From contig NZNS01000010.1 in NCBI GenBank assembly GCA_002694985.1, forward strand, positions 643,392 through 707,391: a stretch of 64,000 nt of DNA, given 5' to 3'. This DNA is from Parvibaculum sp. GTDB lineage: Bacteria; Pseudomonadota; Alphaproteobacteria; Parvibaculales; Parvibaculaceae. Both the position numbers and the translations under genes were made by a program. Of the stretch, positions 17,040 to 26,136 are shown piece by piece (the stretch's first letter is position 1; each line of letters starts with the position of its first letter). The notes beneath the pieces were generated by a model. That model made no database searches and had not been told where the DNA came from. It saw nothing but the letters and a program-made list of their open reading frames with translations.

Positions 17040-18350
17040 ATGACGGGAAAAGCGCCACCCCTCGGCTTCTTCTTCTATCGGACGATGACACGCGCGGTTT
17101 CGCCGCTCGTGCCGCTTCTGCTGCGCCGCCGCGAGGCGCGCGGCAAGGAAGACCCGGCCCGTCTCGGCGAACGCCTCGGTGTGGCCTCCCGTCCGCGTCC
17201 CGAAGGCTCTCTCGTCTGGCTGCACGGCGCAAGTGTCGGCGAATCCCTTTCCATTCTGCCGCTTGTCACGCGCCTTCTTGCCGCCCGGCCGGGCCTTCAT
17301 GTTCTCGTGACCACCGGCACCGTCACCTCCGCCAGGCTCATGGCGGAGCGCCTGCCCGACGGCGCCGTCCATCAATATGTGCCGCTCGACCACCCTGACT
17401 ACTGCGCGCGTTTCATCGATCACTGGCGTCCGGATCTCGCCGTCTGGATCGAATCCGAATTCTGGCCAAACCTCATCGCCGCCGCGGACCGGCACGGTGT
17501 GCCACTTGCCCTCGTCAATGCGCGCATCACCGCGCGATCGGCGCATAACTGGCGTCACGCGCCCGCCTTCATCGCCGATCTGCTCTCTCGCTTTCGCCTC
17601 ATCATGGCGCAGGATCGCGCCTCGGCCGCGCGGCTTCGCGAGCTTGGTGCGGCGGAGGTTCTTGAACCCGGCAATCTGAAGCACGACGCGCCGGCGCTTT
17701 CCGTCGATGAAGCGGAGCTTGCGCGGCTTCGCGCCATGACCGCCGGGCGTACGATCTGGATCGCCACCAATACGCATGAGGGCGAGGAGCGCGCGGCGGG
17801 CGAAGCGCATGCCCGTCTTGCCGCGGAGCATCCCGGCCTTCTCACCATCGTCGTGCCGCGCCACCCCGCGCGCGGCCAGGCCATCGGGCAAGAGCTCGCC
17901 GCAGCGGGCCTCAGCGTCGCGCGGCGCGCAACCGGCGACACCATCACGCCCGCCACGCAGATCTATCTTGCCGATACGCTCGGCGAAGTCGGCCTCTTCT
18001 ACTCGCTGGCCGATATCGTCTTTATCGGCGGCACGTTGGACGATACGGGCGGACATAACCCCTTCGAAGCCGCGCGCTTCGGCTGCGCCCTTCTCGCAGG
18101 CCCCTCCGACTTCAACTTCGCCGAAGCATTTCCCGCCTTCGAGGAAGCGGGCGCCATGTTGCGCGTTGCCGATGCGGCCTCTCTCGCGGCTGCCGCCGCT
18201 CGCCTTCTCGCCAGCGCCGCCGAATGCAAGCATATGGGTGCTGCGGCACAGCGGATTGCCAGCGGCGACAGCGGCGCAACGGAGCGCACGCTTGACGCCT
18301 TGCTCGCGCTTCTGCCTGCGCCCGAAGCGAGGAGCGCAAACCATGCGTGA
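17040..18350 (+). CDS. waaA: 3-deoxy-D-manno-octulosonic acid (Kdo) transferase WaaA
   Basis: This 436-residue GT30 glycosyltransferase transfers Kdo from CMP-Kdo to lipid IVA at the inner membrane. An N-terminal hydrophobic segment (about residues 10-30) precedes the family motifs LVWLHGASVGESLSILPL (about 58-75), WIESEFWPNLI (about 138-148), and GGTLDDTGGHNPFEAARFG (about 335-353). Length fits the family (about 425). The ATG at 17040 follows an in-frame TTG that is less likely. The 3' end overlaps lpxK by 8 bp. Confidence 0.93.
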   Translation: MTGKAPPLGFFFYRTMTRAVSPLVPLLLRRREARGKEDPARLGERLGVASRPRPEGSLVWLHGASVGESLSILPLVTRLLAARPGLHVLVTTGTVTSARLMAERLPDGAVHQYVPLDHPDYCARFIDHWRPDLAVWIESEFWPNLIAAADRHGVPLALVNARITARSAHNWRHAPAFIADLLSRFRLIMAQDRASAARLRELGAAEVLEPGNLKHDAPALSVDEAELARLRAMTAGRTIWIATNTHEGEERAAGEAHARLAAEHPGLLTIVVPRHPARGQAIGQELAAAGLSVARRATGDTITPATQIYLADTLGEVGLFYSLADIVFIGGTLDDTGGHNPFEAARFGCALLAGPSDFNFAEAFPAFEEAGAMLRVADAASLAAAAARLLASAAECKHMGAAAQRIASGDSGATERTLDALLALLPAPEARSANHA

Positions 18351-19371
18351 ACCCCGCTTCTGGTATCCCGCCAAGCGCGGGTCTGTCCCGCTCGCCGCAA
18401 GGTTCCTTTCGCCGCTGGGCAGTCTCTACAGCCTTGCCGGACACCTGCGCGTTGCGAAGACGAAGCCGGAGAAGGCCGCCGTTCCCGTCATCTGCATCGG
18501 CAATGTCACGGTGGGGGGCACGGGCAAGACACCGCTCGCCCTCACCATCGCGGAGCACCTTGTCGCGCGCGGCGAGAAGGTTCATTTCCTCACGCGCGGT
18601 TATGGCGGGCGCGAAAGAGGTCCGATCCGTGTCGATCCCGCTCATCACGGGGCAGAGGATGTCGGCGATGAGCCGCTGCTTCTCGCCGCCGCCGCACCTG
18701 TCTGGGTCGCCGCGAACCGGCCCGAAGGCGCTGCCGCTGCCATTCGCGGAGGTGCCAGCATCATCGTCATGGATGACGGCTTGCAGAACCCGTCACTCGC
18801 CAAGGACTTCTCGATCCTCGTCGTCGACGCCGCGAGCGGTCTCGGCAATGGCCGCCTCATGCCTGCGGGGCCCCTGCGCGAAAAGCCCGGCAACGCCCTC
18901 TCGCGCATCAATGCGCTGATCCTCACGGGGCGCGGTCATGCGGGCGACGGTATCGCCGCGCGGGCGCGGGCGCGCGGCATTCCCGTTTTCAGTTCCATCG
19001 TACGGCCCAGCTCCCCGCCCGCGTTTGACGAGGGGCCATATCTCGCTTTCGCCGGCATCGGCAAACCTGAAAAGTTCTTCCGTACCCTGCGTGAACTTGG
19101 CGTCGAACTCGCGGATACTGTTTCGTTTCCGGATCATCATGTGTTCCGCGAGAACGATGCGCTCGGCCTTCTCGTCAAGGCGCGTGAACTCGGTGCGCAG
19201 CTCATCACCACTGAGAAGGATGCAGCGCGGCTCACACATGCACCGGCGGCCAGCGCCCGCGCGCGGCTTGCGGCGGCGGCTCGCGTCCTGCCGGTGCGCG
19301 CGCTTGTCGGCGACATTGATGCGCTTATGGCTCAGATAATGGATACCGTGGTTCGCGCCAGACGGCGCTGA
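18343..19371 (+). CDS. lpxK: Tetraacyldisaccharide 4'-kinase LpxK
   Basis: This 342-residue P-loop kinase phosphorylates the 4' position of the lipid A disaccharide precursor. It has an N-terminal membrane-associated helix and Walker A GNVTVGGTGKTPL (about residues 50-62). FLTRGYGGRERGP and DDGLQNPSLAKD, the catalytic/Walker B region, are also conserved, as are SFPDHHVF and TTEKDAARL in the C-terminal lobe. It is translationally coupled to waaA (8-bp overlap), as is typical for lipid A assembly operons in alphaproteobacteria. Confidence 0.94.
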   Translation: MREPRFWYPAKRGSVPLAARFLSPLGSLYSLAGHLRVAKTKPEKAAVPVICIGNVTVGGTGKTPLALTIAEHLVARGEKVHFLTRGYGGRERGPIRVDPAHHGAEDVGDEPLLLAAAAPVWVAANRPEGAAAAIRGGASIIVMDDGLQNPSLAKDFSILVVDAASGLGNGRLMPAGPLREKPGNALSRINALILTGRGHAGDGIAARARARGIPVFSSIVRPSSPPAFDEGPYLAFAGIGKPEKFFRTLRELGVELADTVSFPDHHVFRENDALGLLVKARELGAQLITTEKDAARLTHAPAASARARLAAAARVLPVRALVGDIDALMAQIMDTVVRARRR

Positions 19372-19417
19372 AACTGTTATAAACTATTGTCACAAAAACA
19401 AGAATCGGCCGGGGCGC

Positions 19418-20350
19418 ATGGCTCGCAAAGGCAAGTTTCTATATCTGCTCGAATATGCCGCACTGAAGACGACGCTCGCGTTTTTCGGCTCGATGAATAT
19501 CGACCGCGCGTCGGATACAGGCGGCTGGCTCGGCAGCCGTATCGGTCCGCGTCTGCCCTTCAGCAACAGGGCGCGCGACAATATTGCCCGCGCCATGCCC
19601 GAGCTGACGGCTGAAGAGCGCGAGCACATCGTCACCGGCATGTGGGACAATCTAGGCCGCACCATTGCCGAATATGCGCATTTGCCCGTTTTCGCGCGTC
19701 CCGATGAGCGTCACCGCATCGATGTCGTCAATGCAGAGACGGTGCGCGCGGTCGCGGCGTCGGGCAATGGCGGCATTTTCGTGTCGGGCCATTTCGCGAA
19801 TTGGGAAATCCTGCCCGTCGTCATGCAGTTCGAGGGGCTCGCGGGCGGTGAGGTCTATCGCCATGCGAACAATCCTTACGTGAACGAATGGATGGTCTCG
19901 TTGCGCAAGCGCGTGACACAAGCGGTCCAGGTGCGAAAGGGCGCGCCCGGTGTACGTACGCTGGTGAAGCTGCTGCGCGAGGACAAGTTCATCGCCATGC
20001 TTATCGACCAGAAAATGAACGATGGTGTCGAAGCAAAGCTCTTCGGCCTTCGTGCCATGACGACGCCTGCGCCCGCCGGGCTCGCGGTCCGCTACAATGT
20101 GCCCATCTTCCCGGCCTGGCTTGAGCGTGTGAAAGGCGCGACCTTCCGCGTCACAATCTACGATCCGATCACGCCGCGTCCCGGCGCCGATCCCATCGAA
20201 GACATCATGCGCATCACGCAGGAACTCAACAACTTTCTCGAAGCGCGCATCCGCGAGCGGCCGCATGAATGGCTATGGCTGCATAATCGCTGGACAAAGC
20301 AGAAGAAGACGCGGCGCGGGCGGCTTGCGCGCCAGACGAAAAAAAACTAG
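19418..20350 (+). CDS. lpxL: Lipid A late acyltransferase, LpxL/HtrB family
   Basis: This 310-residue acyltransferase has the catalytic HX4E motif as SGHFANWE (about residues 122-129). LIDQKMNDGVEAKLFG and TTPAPAGLAVRYNVP complete the family's block 2 and 3 features, and WLWLHNRW lies near the C-terminus. It adds a secondary acyl chain to Kdo2-lipid IVA. It lies 46 bp after lpxK, closing the lipid A block. The stop overlaps the convergent M23 peptidase stop by 4 bp. Confidence 0.9.
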   Translation: MARKGKFLYLLEYAALKTTLAFFGSMNIDRASDTGGWLGSRIGPRLPFSNRARDNIARAMPELTAEEREHIVTGMWDNLGRTIAEYAHLPVFARPDERHRIDVVNAETVRAVAASGNGGIFVSGHFANWEILPVVMQFEGLAGGEVYRHANNPYVNEWMVSLRKRVTQAVQVRKGAPGVRTLVKLLREDKFIAMLIDQKMNDGVEAKLFGLRAMTTPAPAGLAVRYNVPIFPAWLERVKGATFRVTIYDPITPRPGADPIEDIMRITQELNNFLEARIRERPHEWLWLHNRWTKQKKTRRGRLARQTKKN

Positions 20351-21174
20351 CCGCCGTTCTCCGGCATGGGTCCTACAAGCAATTGCGGGTCGAGATAGGC
20401 ACCGCGCCAATACATGCCCCAATGGAGATGCGGGCCCGTCGCGCGGCCTGTGCCGCCAACCGCACCGATTACATCGCCCTGCTTCACCATGTCGCCCGTT
20501 TTCACGTCGATACGGCTCATATGCATGATGAGCGTCGTCACGCCCTGACCGTGATCGAGAAAGACGAGCCCGCCCTCGAAATACATGTCGGCGTCGGCGA
20601 GCGTCACCACGCCGGATGCAGGCGCACGGATCGGCGTTCCCGTCGGCGCCGCTACATCGACACCGTAATGCGGACGGCGCGGCTCGCCATTGTAATAGCG
20701 CTGCGAACCGAAGACGCCCGATATCGGGCCCGTCACCGGCCAGATAAAGCCTTCCGTGAACCAGCTTCCTTCCGCGCGGGTCTTGCGCGCGTCCGCTTTC
20801 AGTTTCGTGCCGCGCGCAATTGCCGCCATCGCATCGGCAGGCGGCGAGACATATTTCCGGGGTACGCCTTCGACGCGCTGGATCTGCCATTCACGCTCGG
20901 CAATGGTGAGCACGCGTTCCTCCACCGTCCCGTCGGGATAGACGACGCGCAGCGTCGCGCGCCGTTCGTGGTCGCGGTCAAAACCCATGGCGAAGGTGCC
21001 GTCTCGGTCCACATCGAGCATCATGCCGTCGAGCGAGGCCTTGGCACCCGGCACCGCATGGCCGATCGCAAGACCGCCCTGCGTCATGTCACCGGACAGT
21101 TCGAGCCGCGCATCGGCGAGCGCCGGAGCGGCAAGGAAAAGAAAAACGGCAAGAAGCCCCGAAACCCGCCTCAA
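20347..21174 (-). CDS. M23 family metallopeptidase (LytM domain)
   Basis: This 275-residue exported protein has a signal peptide (about residues 1-20). A beta-rich N-terminal domain (about 22-105) is followed by a LytM/M23 domain containing RRPHYGVDVAAPTGTPI and the HLHWG metal motif. The HxxxD and HxH zinc ligands are all present, so it is probably an active peptidoglycan endopeptidase in the periplasm. The ATG overlaps the stop of the upstream DUF2093 gene by 4 bp. It converges on lpxL. Confidence 0.9.
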   Translation of the reverse strand: MRRVSGLLAVFLFLAAPALADARLELSGDMTQGGLAIGHAVPGAKASLDGMMLDVDRDGTFAMGFDRDHERRATLRVVYPDGTVEERVLTIAEREWQIQRVEGVPRKYVSPPADAMAAIARGTKLKADARKTRAEGSWFTEGFIWPVTGPISGVFGSQRYYNGEPRRPHYGVDVAAPTGTPIRAPASGVVTLADADMYFEGGLVFLDHGQGVTTLIMHMSRIDVKTGDMVKQGDVIGAVGGTGRATGPHLHWGMYWRGAYLDPQLLVGPMPENGG

Positions 21175-21389
21175 CCTGCGAGTCCCTTTTCGCGCATCCG
21201 CTTCAGCGAGGCATCGGGCGTCGCATAGGCTTCCTGCAGATCAACACTCCAGTAGCGCAGTTCGTCGAGCGGAATATGTACGCCCGTCACCGCGCAGGTC
21301 ACATAGGCGCCCGGCCGCACGACGTGATATTCCCCGTCGCCATAGACGAGTTCCGCCTCGCCGCCGCCCAGCTTGTCGATCCTGTTCAT
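21171..21389 (-). CDS. DUF2093 family protein
   Basis: This 72-residue protein has the compact DUF2093 fold motif: KLGGGEAELVYGDGEYHVV followed by PGAYVTCAVTGVHIPLDEL and RYWSVDLQEAYA. Function is unknown, and in rhizobia it often lies next to lipid A and xseA genes. Two in-frame ATGs (21395 and 21389) are possible; AAGAGG is better spaced for 21389. The stop overlaps the M23 peptidase start (ATGA), so they are coupled. Confidence 0.82.
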   Translation of the reverse strand: MNRIDKLGGGEAELVYGDGEYHVVRPGAYVTCAVTGVHIPLDELRYWSVDLQEAYATPDASLKRMREKGLAG

Positions 21390-21435
21390 ACGCATAACCT
21401 CTTTTCGCGCACTCTAGCGCCTCGCGCGTCTTCGA

Positions 21436-22941
21436 TCAAAGCAGGCTGCCCTGCTTGCCGCTATCCTTCTTCGGGGCGGACTTTTTCGGCTGCGGTTTCG
21501 GCGCACCGCCTGGTGCCACCAGCGCGCCGAGGCGGCCATCCGCGAATTCAATTTCGAGCGCCGCGCCTGCCGCCTGTCCCGCCGCCGAACGCACTGGCCT
21601 TCCTTGCGCATCGCGCACCACGGCATAGCCGCGCCTCAACACGCCCTGATAGGAGTAGCTTTCGAGGAGCTTGCCCGCGCCGTCGAGCCTGCGCGCGAGA
21701 TCGCCGAGATGGCGCATCTCCGCCTGCTTTGCGCGCGCGGCCATTTCGGCGTTGCGTTTGCGGGCTTCCGCAATCTGCCGCCGGATCGGCGCGAGCGAGG
21801 GCGCGCCCGCCTTGTGCAGTTCGCCGCGCTTCACCGTCGTCACGCGCGACAGCGCACCGCGCAGCCGGTCGGCCGCATTGTCGAAGCGCTGGCGCGGCAG
21901 TGCGACGAGATCGCCGAGCTTCGGCAAGCCGCGCGCAAGGCCTGCAAGCCCCGTCCGCGCGCTTTCGACGAGCCGCGTTTCCGCCCGCATCAGCCGCGTC
22001 GCCCGGTCCCGCAGATCGGCAATGAGATCGGCGCGCACCGGCACCGCCATTTCGGCTGCCGCCGTCGGCGTCGGCGCACGGCGGTCGGAGGCAAAGTCGA
22101 TCAGCGTCGTGTCCGTCTCGTGGCCTACCGCCGAGATCAGCGGGATCTCGCTTTCCGCCGCGGCGCGCACCACCACTTCCTCGTTGAAGGACCAGAGGTC
22201 TTCGATGGAGCCGCCCCCGCGTGCCACGATCAGCACATCCGGCCTCGGCATCGCCCCGCCTGGCGTCATCGCCCCACCCGGTGTCATCGCATTGAAGCCG
22301 CGAATGGCGGCGGCGACTTCGGCAGCGCTCGTCTCGCCCTGCACGCGCACCGGCCAGACAAGAACGCGGCGCGGAAAGCGGTCCTGCAATCTGTGGAGAA
22401 TATCGCGAATCACGGCGCCGGTCGGGCTCGTCACCACGCCGATCACTTCGGGCAGATAAGGCAGCGCGCGCTTCCTCTCCTGCGCGAACAGCCCCTCAGC
22501 GGCAAGCTTCTTGCGCCGTTCCTCCAGCAAGGCCATCAGCGCGCCGACGCCCGCCGGCTCCAGATGCTCGATCACGATCTGGTATTTGGAGCTGCCCGGA
22601 TAGGTCGTCAGCTTGCCCGTCGCGATCACTTCCATGCCCTCTTCGGGCTTGAAGCGCAGCTTGCTGAAGACACCGCGCCAGATCACGGCGTCCATGCGCG
22701 CCTTGTCGTCCTTCAGGCCGAAATAGCAATGGCCGGAGGAATGCGGTCCGCGATAGCCCGTCACCTCGCCGCGCACGCGCACATGGCCGAACGTGTCCTC
22801 CACGGTTCGCTTCAGCGCGAAGGAAATCTCGCTTACGGAGAATTCATGCGCATTGTTGGCGGCGGGGTTGGCGGCGGGGTTGGCGGCGGGGTTAGCGCCG
22901 GGTTTGGCTGCAGTGCCGGTCGGGGCTTCTGGAGGGGTCAT
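21436..22941 (-). CDS. xseA: Exodeoxyribonuclease VII large subunit
   Basis: This 501-residue XseA has an N-terminal OB-fold with [21 protein letters not shown] (the ssDNA-binding start), then catalytic-domain motifs [27 protein letters not shown] and [14 protein letters not shown], and a coiled-coil region (about residues 300-430). With XseB it degrades single-stranded DNA. Oddities are an N-terminal tandem (NPAA) tract (see 22861-22908) and a duplicated MTPGGA hexapeptide inserted between strands near residue 210. ATG 22941 follows an AAGAGA site. It is divergent from purD. Confidence 0.93.
   Translation of the reverse strand: MTPPEAPTGTAAKPGANPAANPAANPAANNAHEFSVSEISFALKRTVEDTFGHVRVRGEVTGYRGPHSSGHCYFGLKDDKARMDAVIWRGVFSKLRFKPEEGMEVIATGKLTTYPGSSKYQIVIEHLEPAGVGALMALLEERRKKLAAEGLFAQERKRALPYLPEVIGVVTSPTGAVIRDILHRLQDRFPRRVLVWPVRVQGETSAAEVAAAIRGFNAMTPGGAMTPGGAMPRPDVLIVARGGGSIEDLWSFNEEVVVRAAAESEIPLISAVGHETDTTLIDFASDRRAPTPTAAAEMAVPVRADLIADLRDRATRLMRAETRLVESARTGLAGLARGLPKLGDLVALPRQRFDNAADRLRGALSRVTTVKRGELHKAGAPSLAPIRRQIAEARKRNAEMAARAKQAEMRHLGDLARRLDGAGKLLESYSYQGVLRRGYAVVRDAQGRPVRSAAGQAAGAALEIEFADGRLGALVAPGGAPKPQPKKSAPKKDSGKQGSLL
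22861..22908 (-). repeat. xseA: 12-bp tandem repeat encoding an NPAA tract in XseA
   Basis: Four 12-bp units (GGCGGGGTTGGC on the plus strand, the last two degenerate) encode Asn-Pro-Ala-Ala repeats before the OB-fold. A multiple-of-three unit can expand or contract without breaking the frame, so strains may differ in copy number. Confidence 0.8.
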
Positions 22942-23065
22942 CTGTCTCTTTTCCGGCTCTTCGGGCAGGGTCAGCCCCGGTTTGCCGGAGCGGACCCCCA
23001 TGTTACAAGGGAGCTCTTCTCGCCCCAACCCTTTCGCACCGGAAGCTCAGGAAACGGCAACCCGA

Positions 23066-24349
23066 ATGAATATTCTCGTCATCGGCTCTGGCGGCCGCGA
23101 GCACGCGCTGTGCTGGGCCATCGCCAAAAGCCCGGAATGCGGCACTCTTTATTGCGCGCCCGGCAATGGCGGCATCGCGGAAGTGGCGGAATGTGTCGCC
23201 CTCTCCGCCCATGATTTCGACGCCATCGTGAACTTCGTCCGCGAAAAAGATATCGGCTTCGTCGTGATCGGCCCTGAAGACCCGCTGGTGAAGGGGCTTG
23301 TCGACCGGCTGGACGCCGAGGGCATTGCGAGCTTCGGCCCTACCGCCAAAGCCGCCCTTCTCGAGGGTTCCAAGGGCTTCACCAAGGATCTCTGCGCCGA
23401 ATACGGCATCCCGACGGCCGCCTATGGCCGCTTTTCGGATGCCGATGCCGCCAAGGCCTTCATCGCCGCGCATGGCGTTCCCATCGTCGTCAAGGCGGAC
23501 GGGCTCGCCGCCGGCAAGGGCGTCATCATCGCCATGACGATGCAGGAAGCCGAAACCGCCATCGATGCCATTTTCGGCGGCCGCTTCGGCGAGGCGGGCG
23601 CGGAAGTCGTCGTCGAGGAGTTTCTCGAAGGTGAGGAGGCGAGCTTCTTCGCGCTTTGCGACGGTACCCATGTCCGTCCCCTCGTCGCCGCGCAGGATCA
23701 CAAGCGCGTCTTCGACAATGACGAAGGCCCGAACACCGGCGGCATGGGCGCCTATTCGCCCGCCCCCGTTCTCACGCCCGACCTCACCGCACAGGTGATG
23801 AAGGAAATCATCGAGCCCACCGTGCGCGCCATGCGCGACAAGGGCACGCCCTACAAGGGCGTCCTTTATGCGGGTCTCATGATCACGAAATCCGGTCCGC
23901 AGCTCATCGAATATAATGCGCGCTTCGGCGACCCGGAGACACAGGTGCTGATGATGCGCCTCGCCTCCGATGTTCTGCCGGTGCTGCGCGCCTGCCATGA
24001 CGGCACGCTCGACAAGGCCGAGATCGACTGGAAGGACGAGGTCGCGCTCACCGTCGTCATGGCCGCCGCCGGTTATCCGGGCGACTATCGCAAGAACACC
24101 GAAATCAAGGGGCTGAAACAGGCCGGCGCGCTCGAGAATGTGCAGATTTTCCACGCCGGTACGAAGGCCGAAGCGGGCCGCATCTATGCAACGGGCGGGC
24201 GCGTGCTGAACGTCACGGCCACGGGCGCTACGACGGCGCAGGCGCAGGCGCGCGCTTACGAAGCCATCGCAAAGATCGACTGGCGGGAAGGTTTCTGCCG
24301 CCGCGACATCGGCTACCGCGCGATCGAGCGCGAAACGCAGGGCGCGTGA
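23066..24349 (+). CDS. purD: Phosphoribosylamine-glycine ligase
   Basis: This 427-residue ATP-grasp enzyme carries out step 2 of purine synthesis, making GAR from phosphoribosylamine, glycine and ATP. It has [19 protein letters not shown] (N-terminal PRA-binding start), [14 protein letters not shown] (ATP-grasp loop), [14 protein letters not shown] and the [12 protein letters not shown] metal-binding motif. Length matches E. coli PurD (429). The upstream open frame overlaps xseA and is not coding in this frame. Confidence 0.96.
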   Translation: MNILVIGSGGREHALCWAIAKSPECGTLYCAPGNGGIAEVAECVALSAHDFDAIVNFVREKDIGFVVIGPEDPLVKGLVDRLDAEGIASFGPTAKAALLEGSKGFTKDLCAEYGIPTAAYGRFSDADAAKAFIAAHGVPIVVKADGLAAGKGVIIAMTMQEAETAIDAIFGGRFGEAGAEVVVEEFLEGEEASFFALCDGTHVRPLVAAQDHKRVFDNDEGPNTGGMGAYSPAPVLTPDLTAQVMKEIIEPTVRAMRDKGTPYKGVLYAGLMITKSGPQLIEYNARFGDPETQVLMMRLASDVLPVLRACHDGTLDKAEIDWKDEVALTVVMAAAGYPGDYRKNTEIKGLKQAGALENVQIFHAGTKAEAGRIYATGGRVLNVTATGATTAQAQARAYEAIAKIDWREGFCRRDIGYRAIERETQGA

Positions 24350-24402
24350 TAAATTTCGAAAAACAGAAATACGCATACCGACAGAACCGGGAGTGAAACA
24401 GG

Positions 24403-25494
24403 ATGAGCGCAGAAGCCAGCAGGCAGGAGCAGTTTTCCGGCACCAAGGAAGTCGCTGAAAGCCACAAGTTCGACGAGAAGCGCCTCGAAGATTACATGGC
24501 CGCTCATGTGGAGGGTTTTCAGGGCCCGCTCACCGTCCAGCAGTTCAAGGGCGGTCAGTCGAACCCGACCTATCAGCTCATCACGCCGTCCAAGAAATAT
24601 GTGCTTCGCCGCAAGCCGCCGGGAAAGCTCCTTCCCTCCGCGCATGCGGTCGACCGCGAATACAAGGTCATCACGGCGCTGCATGGCGAGGGCTTTCCCG
24701 CGCCGCGCACTTATTGTCTCTGCGAGGATGACGACGTCATCGGCACCATGTTCTACATCATGGACATGGTCGAGGGCCGCGTACTCTGGGAGCCGCTCCT
24801 TCCCGGACAGGACAAGGAAACGCGCTGGAAAATCTACTCGTCGCTCAACGAGACGCTCGCGCGGCTTCACATGGTCGATTACGAAAAGATCGGCCTGGGT
24901 GATTTCGGCAAGCCCGGCAATTATTTCGCGCGCCAGATCTCGCGCTGGACGAAGCAATATGTCGCCTCCGAGACGGAAACCATCCCGGAGATGAACAAAC
25001 TCATGGAATGGCTGCCGGAGAACGTGCCGCAGGACGATTCCACCTCCATCGTTCACGGCGATTATCGCCTGGACAATACGGTCCTTCATCCGACCGAGCC
25101 GAAAGTGATCGCCGTTCTCGACTGGGAGCTGTCGACGCTCGGCCATCCGCTCGGCGACTTCACCTACAGCCTGATGCAATGGGTCATGCCCGGTCAGGGC
25201 AGCGGCGGCGGCACCGGCTCGATCCGCACAGCGGACCTCAAGTCGCTCGGCATCCCGACGCTGGAGGAATACATCCAGATGTATTGTGAGCGCACGAACC
25301 GCCCGAACGGAATCGAAAATCTCGATTTTTATTTTTCGTATAATTTCTTCCGCCTTGCCGGTATCCTTCAGGGAATCGCGGGGCGGGTGAGAGACGGAAC
25401 GGCATCCAGCGAACATGCGAAGCAGATGGCAGCCAATGTCCGTCCGCTTGCGGAGGAAGCCTGGGTCTATGCTCAACGCGCGGGGGCCAAATAA
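24403..25494 (+). CDS. Phosphotransferase family protein (ACAD10/APH-like kinase fold)
   Basis: This 363-residue protein has the aminoglycoside-phosphotransferase kinase fold. VQQFKGGQSNPTYQL is the nucleotide-binding strand-turn region. SIVHGDYRLDNTVLHP is the Brenner motif with catalytic Asp, and AVLDWELSTLGHPLGD contains the metal-binding Asp. The group resembles ACAD10/11 N-terminal kinases that phosphorylate 4-hydroxyacyl-CoAs for beta-oxidation, so a fatty-acid role is plausible but inferred. It is followed 45 bp later by a GNAT protein. Confidence 0.85.
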   Translation: MSAEASRQEQFSGTKEVAESHKFDEKRLEDYMAAHVEGFQGPLTVQQFKGGQSNPTYQLITPSKKYVLRRKPPGKLLPSAHAVDREYKVITALHGEGFPAPRTYCLCEDDDVIGTMFYIMDMVEGRVLWEPLLPGQDKETRWKIYSSLNETLARLHMVDYEKIGLGDFGKPGNYFARQISRWTKQYVASETETIPEMNKLMEWLPENVPQDDSTSIVHGDYRLDNTVLHPTEPKVIAVLDWELSTLGHPLGDFTYSLMQWVMPGQGSGGGTGSIRTADLKSLGIPTLEEYIQMYCERTNRPNGIENLDFYFSYNFFRLAGILQGIAGRVRDGTASSEHAKQMAANVRPLAEEAWVYAQRAGAK

Positions 25495-25539
25495 GGGGCG
25501 GCCCCGGAAACAACAAGAATATAGTTAACGAGTCAGCGT

Positions 25540-25989
25540 ATGAGTCCTTCCGAGATTTCGTCCTGGAGCCGTCACGGCTTCGAGATCACGACCGATAAAT
25601 CCCGCCTCGACAGGGAATCAATTCTGAAAATGCTCGGCGCGACCTATTGGGCGCGCGATGTCTCCCCGGAAGATCTCTGGACGAGCATCGAGAACTCCCG
25701 CTCCTACGGGCTTTATTCGCCCGATGGCGAGCAGGCGGGCTTTGGACGGATGGTCACGGATTTCACGCGCTTCGCGTGGATGAGCGACGTCTATATCCTG
25801 CCCGTTCATCGCGGCAATGCGCTCGGCAAGTGGCTGGTGGAAACCATGCTGAAGGATCCCGCACTTGCTCCGGTTCGCCGCTTCCTGCTCTCCACCAATG
25901 ATGCCCATTCGCTCTATCGGCGTTTCGGTTTCATCTCGATCGGGGATGATGACGAAGAAGCCCGCATCACCATGCAGTTGAAGCGCTAG
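25540..25989 (+). CDS. GNAT family N-acetyltransferase
   Basis: This 149-residue single GNAT domain has MSDVYILPVHRGNALGKWLVE (motif A, the acetyl-CoA pyrophosphate loop, about residues 83-103), STNDAHSLYRRFGF (motif B, about 118-131) and a preceding GFGRMVTDF strand. The substrate is unknown. It is probably co-transcribed with the upstream phosphotransferase gene. Confidence 0.85.
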   Translation: MSPSEISSWSRHGFEITTDKSRLDRESILKMLGATYWARDVSPEDLWTSIENSRSYGLYSPDGEQAGFGRMVTDFTRFAWMSDVYILPVHRGNALGKWLVETMLKDPALAPVRRFLLSTNDAHSLYRRFGFISIGDDDEEARITMQLKR

Positions 25990-26013
25990 GCCGCGAGGTT
26001 CGGTTTTCCCTTT

Positions 26014-26119
26014 CGTCGTTATTGCGAAAAGGCAAAGCCAACGAAGAAATCCGGGAGCCGCTTGCGCCGGGCCTGCCGCTCCTGGATTGCCTGGCTCTTT
26101 TCAGCCGCTCGCAATGACG
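26014..26119. repeat. Palindromic intergenic repeat (CGTCATTGCGA... type)
   Basis: About 106 bp form an imperfect inverted repeat. The left arm begins CGTCGTTATTGCG and contains ATCCGGGAGC; the right arm contains GCTCCTGGATTGC and ends CGCAATGACG. The CGTCATTGCGAG ... GCAATCCAGG signature is a widespread dispersed palindromic repeat of alphaproteobacterial genomes. It lies between the convergent GNAT and phosphofructokinase genes and could also act as a bidirectional terminator. Confidence 0.7.
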
Positions 26120-26136
26120 CATCCTTTTCATAATTC

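Noticed and set aside
26014..26119. Palindrome considered as an insertion-sequence end.
   Set aside because: No transposase gene is nearby and no target-site duplication was seen; it fits a dispersed palindromic repeat better.
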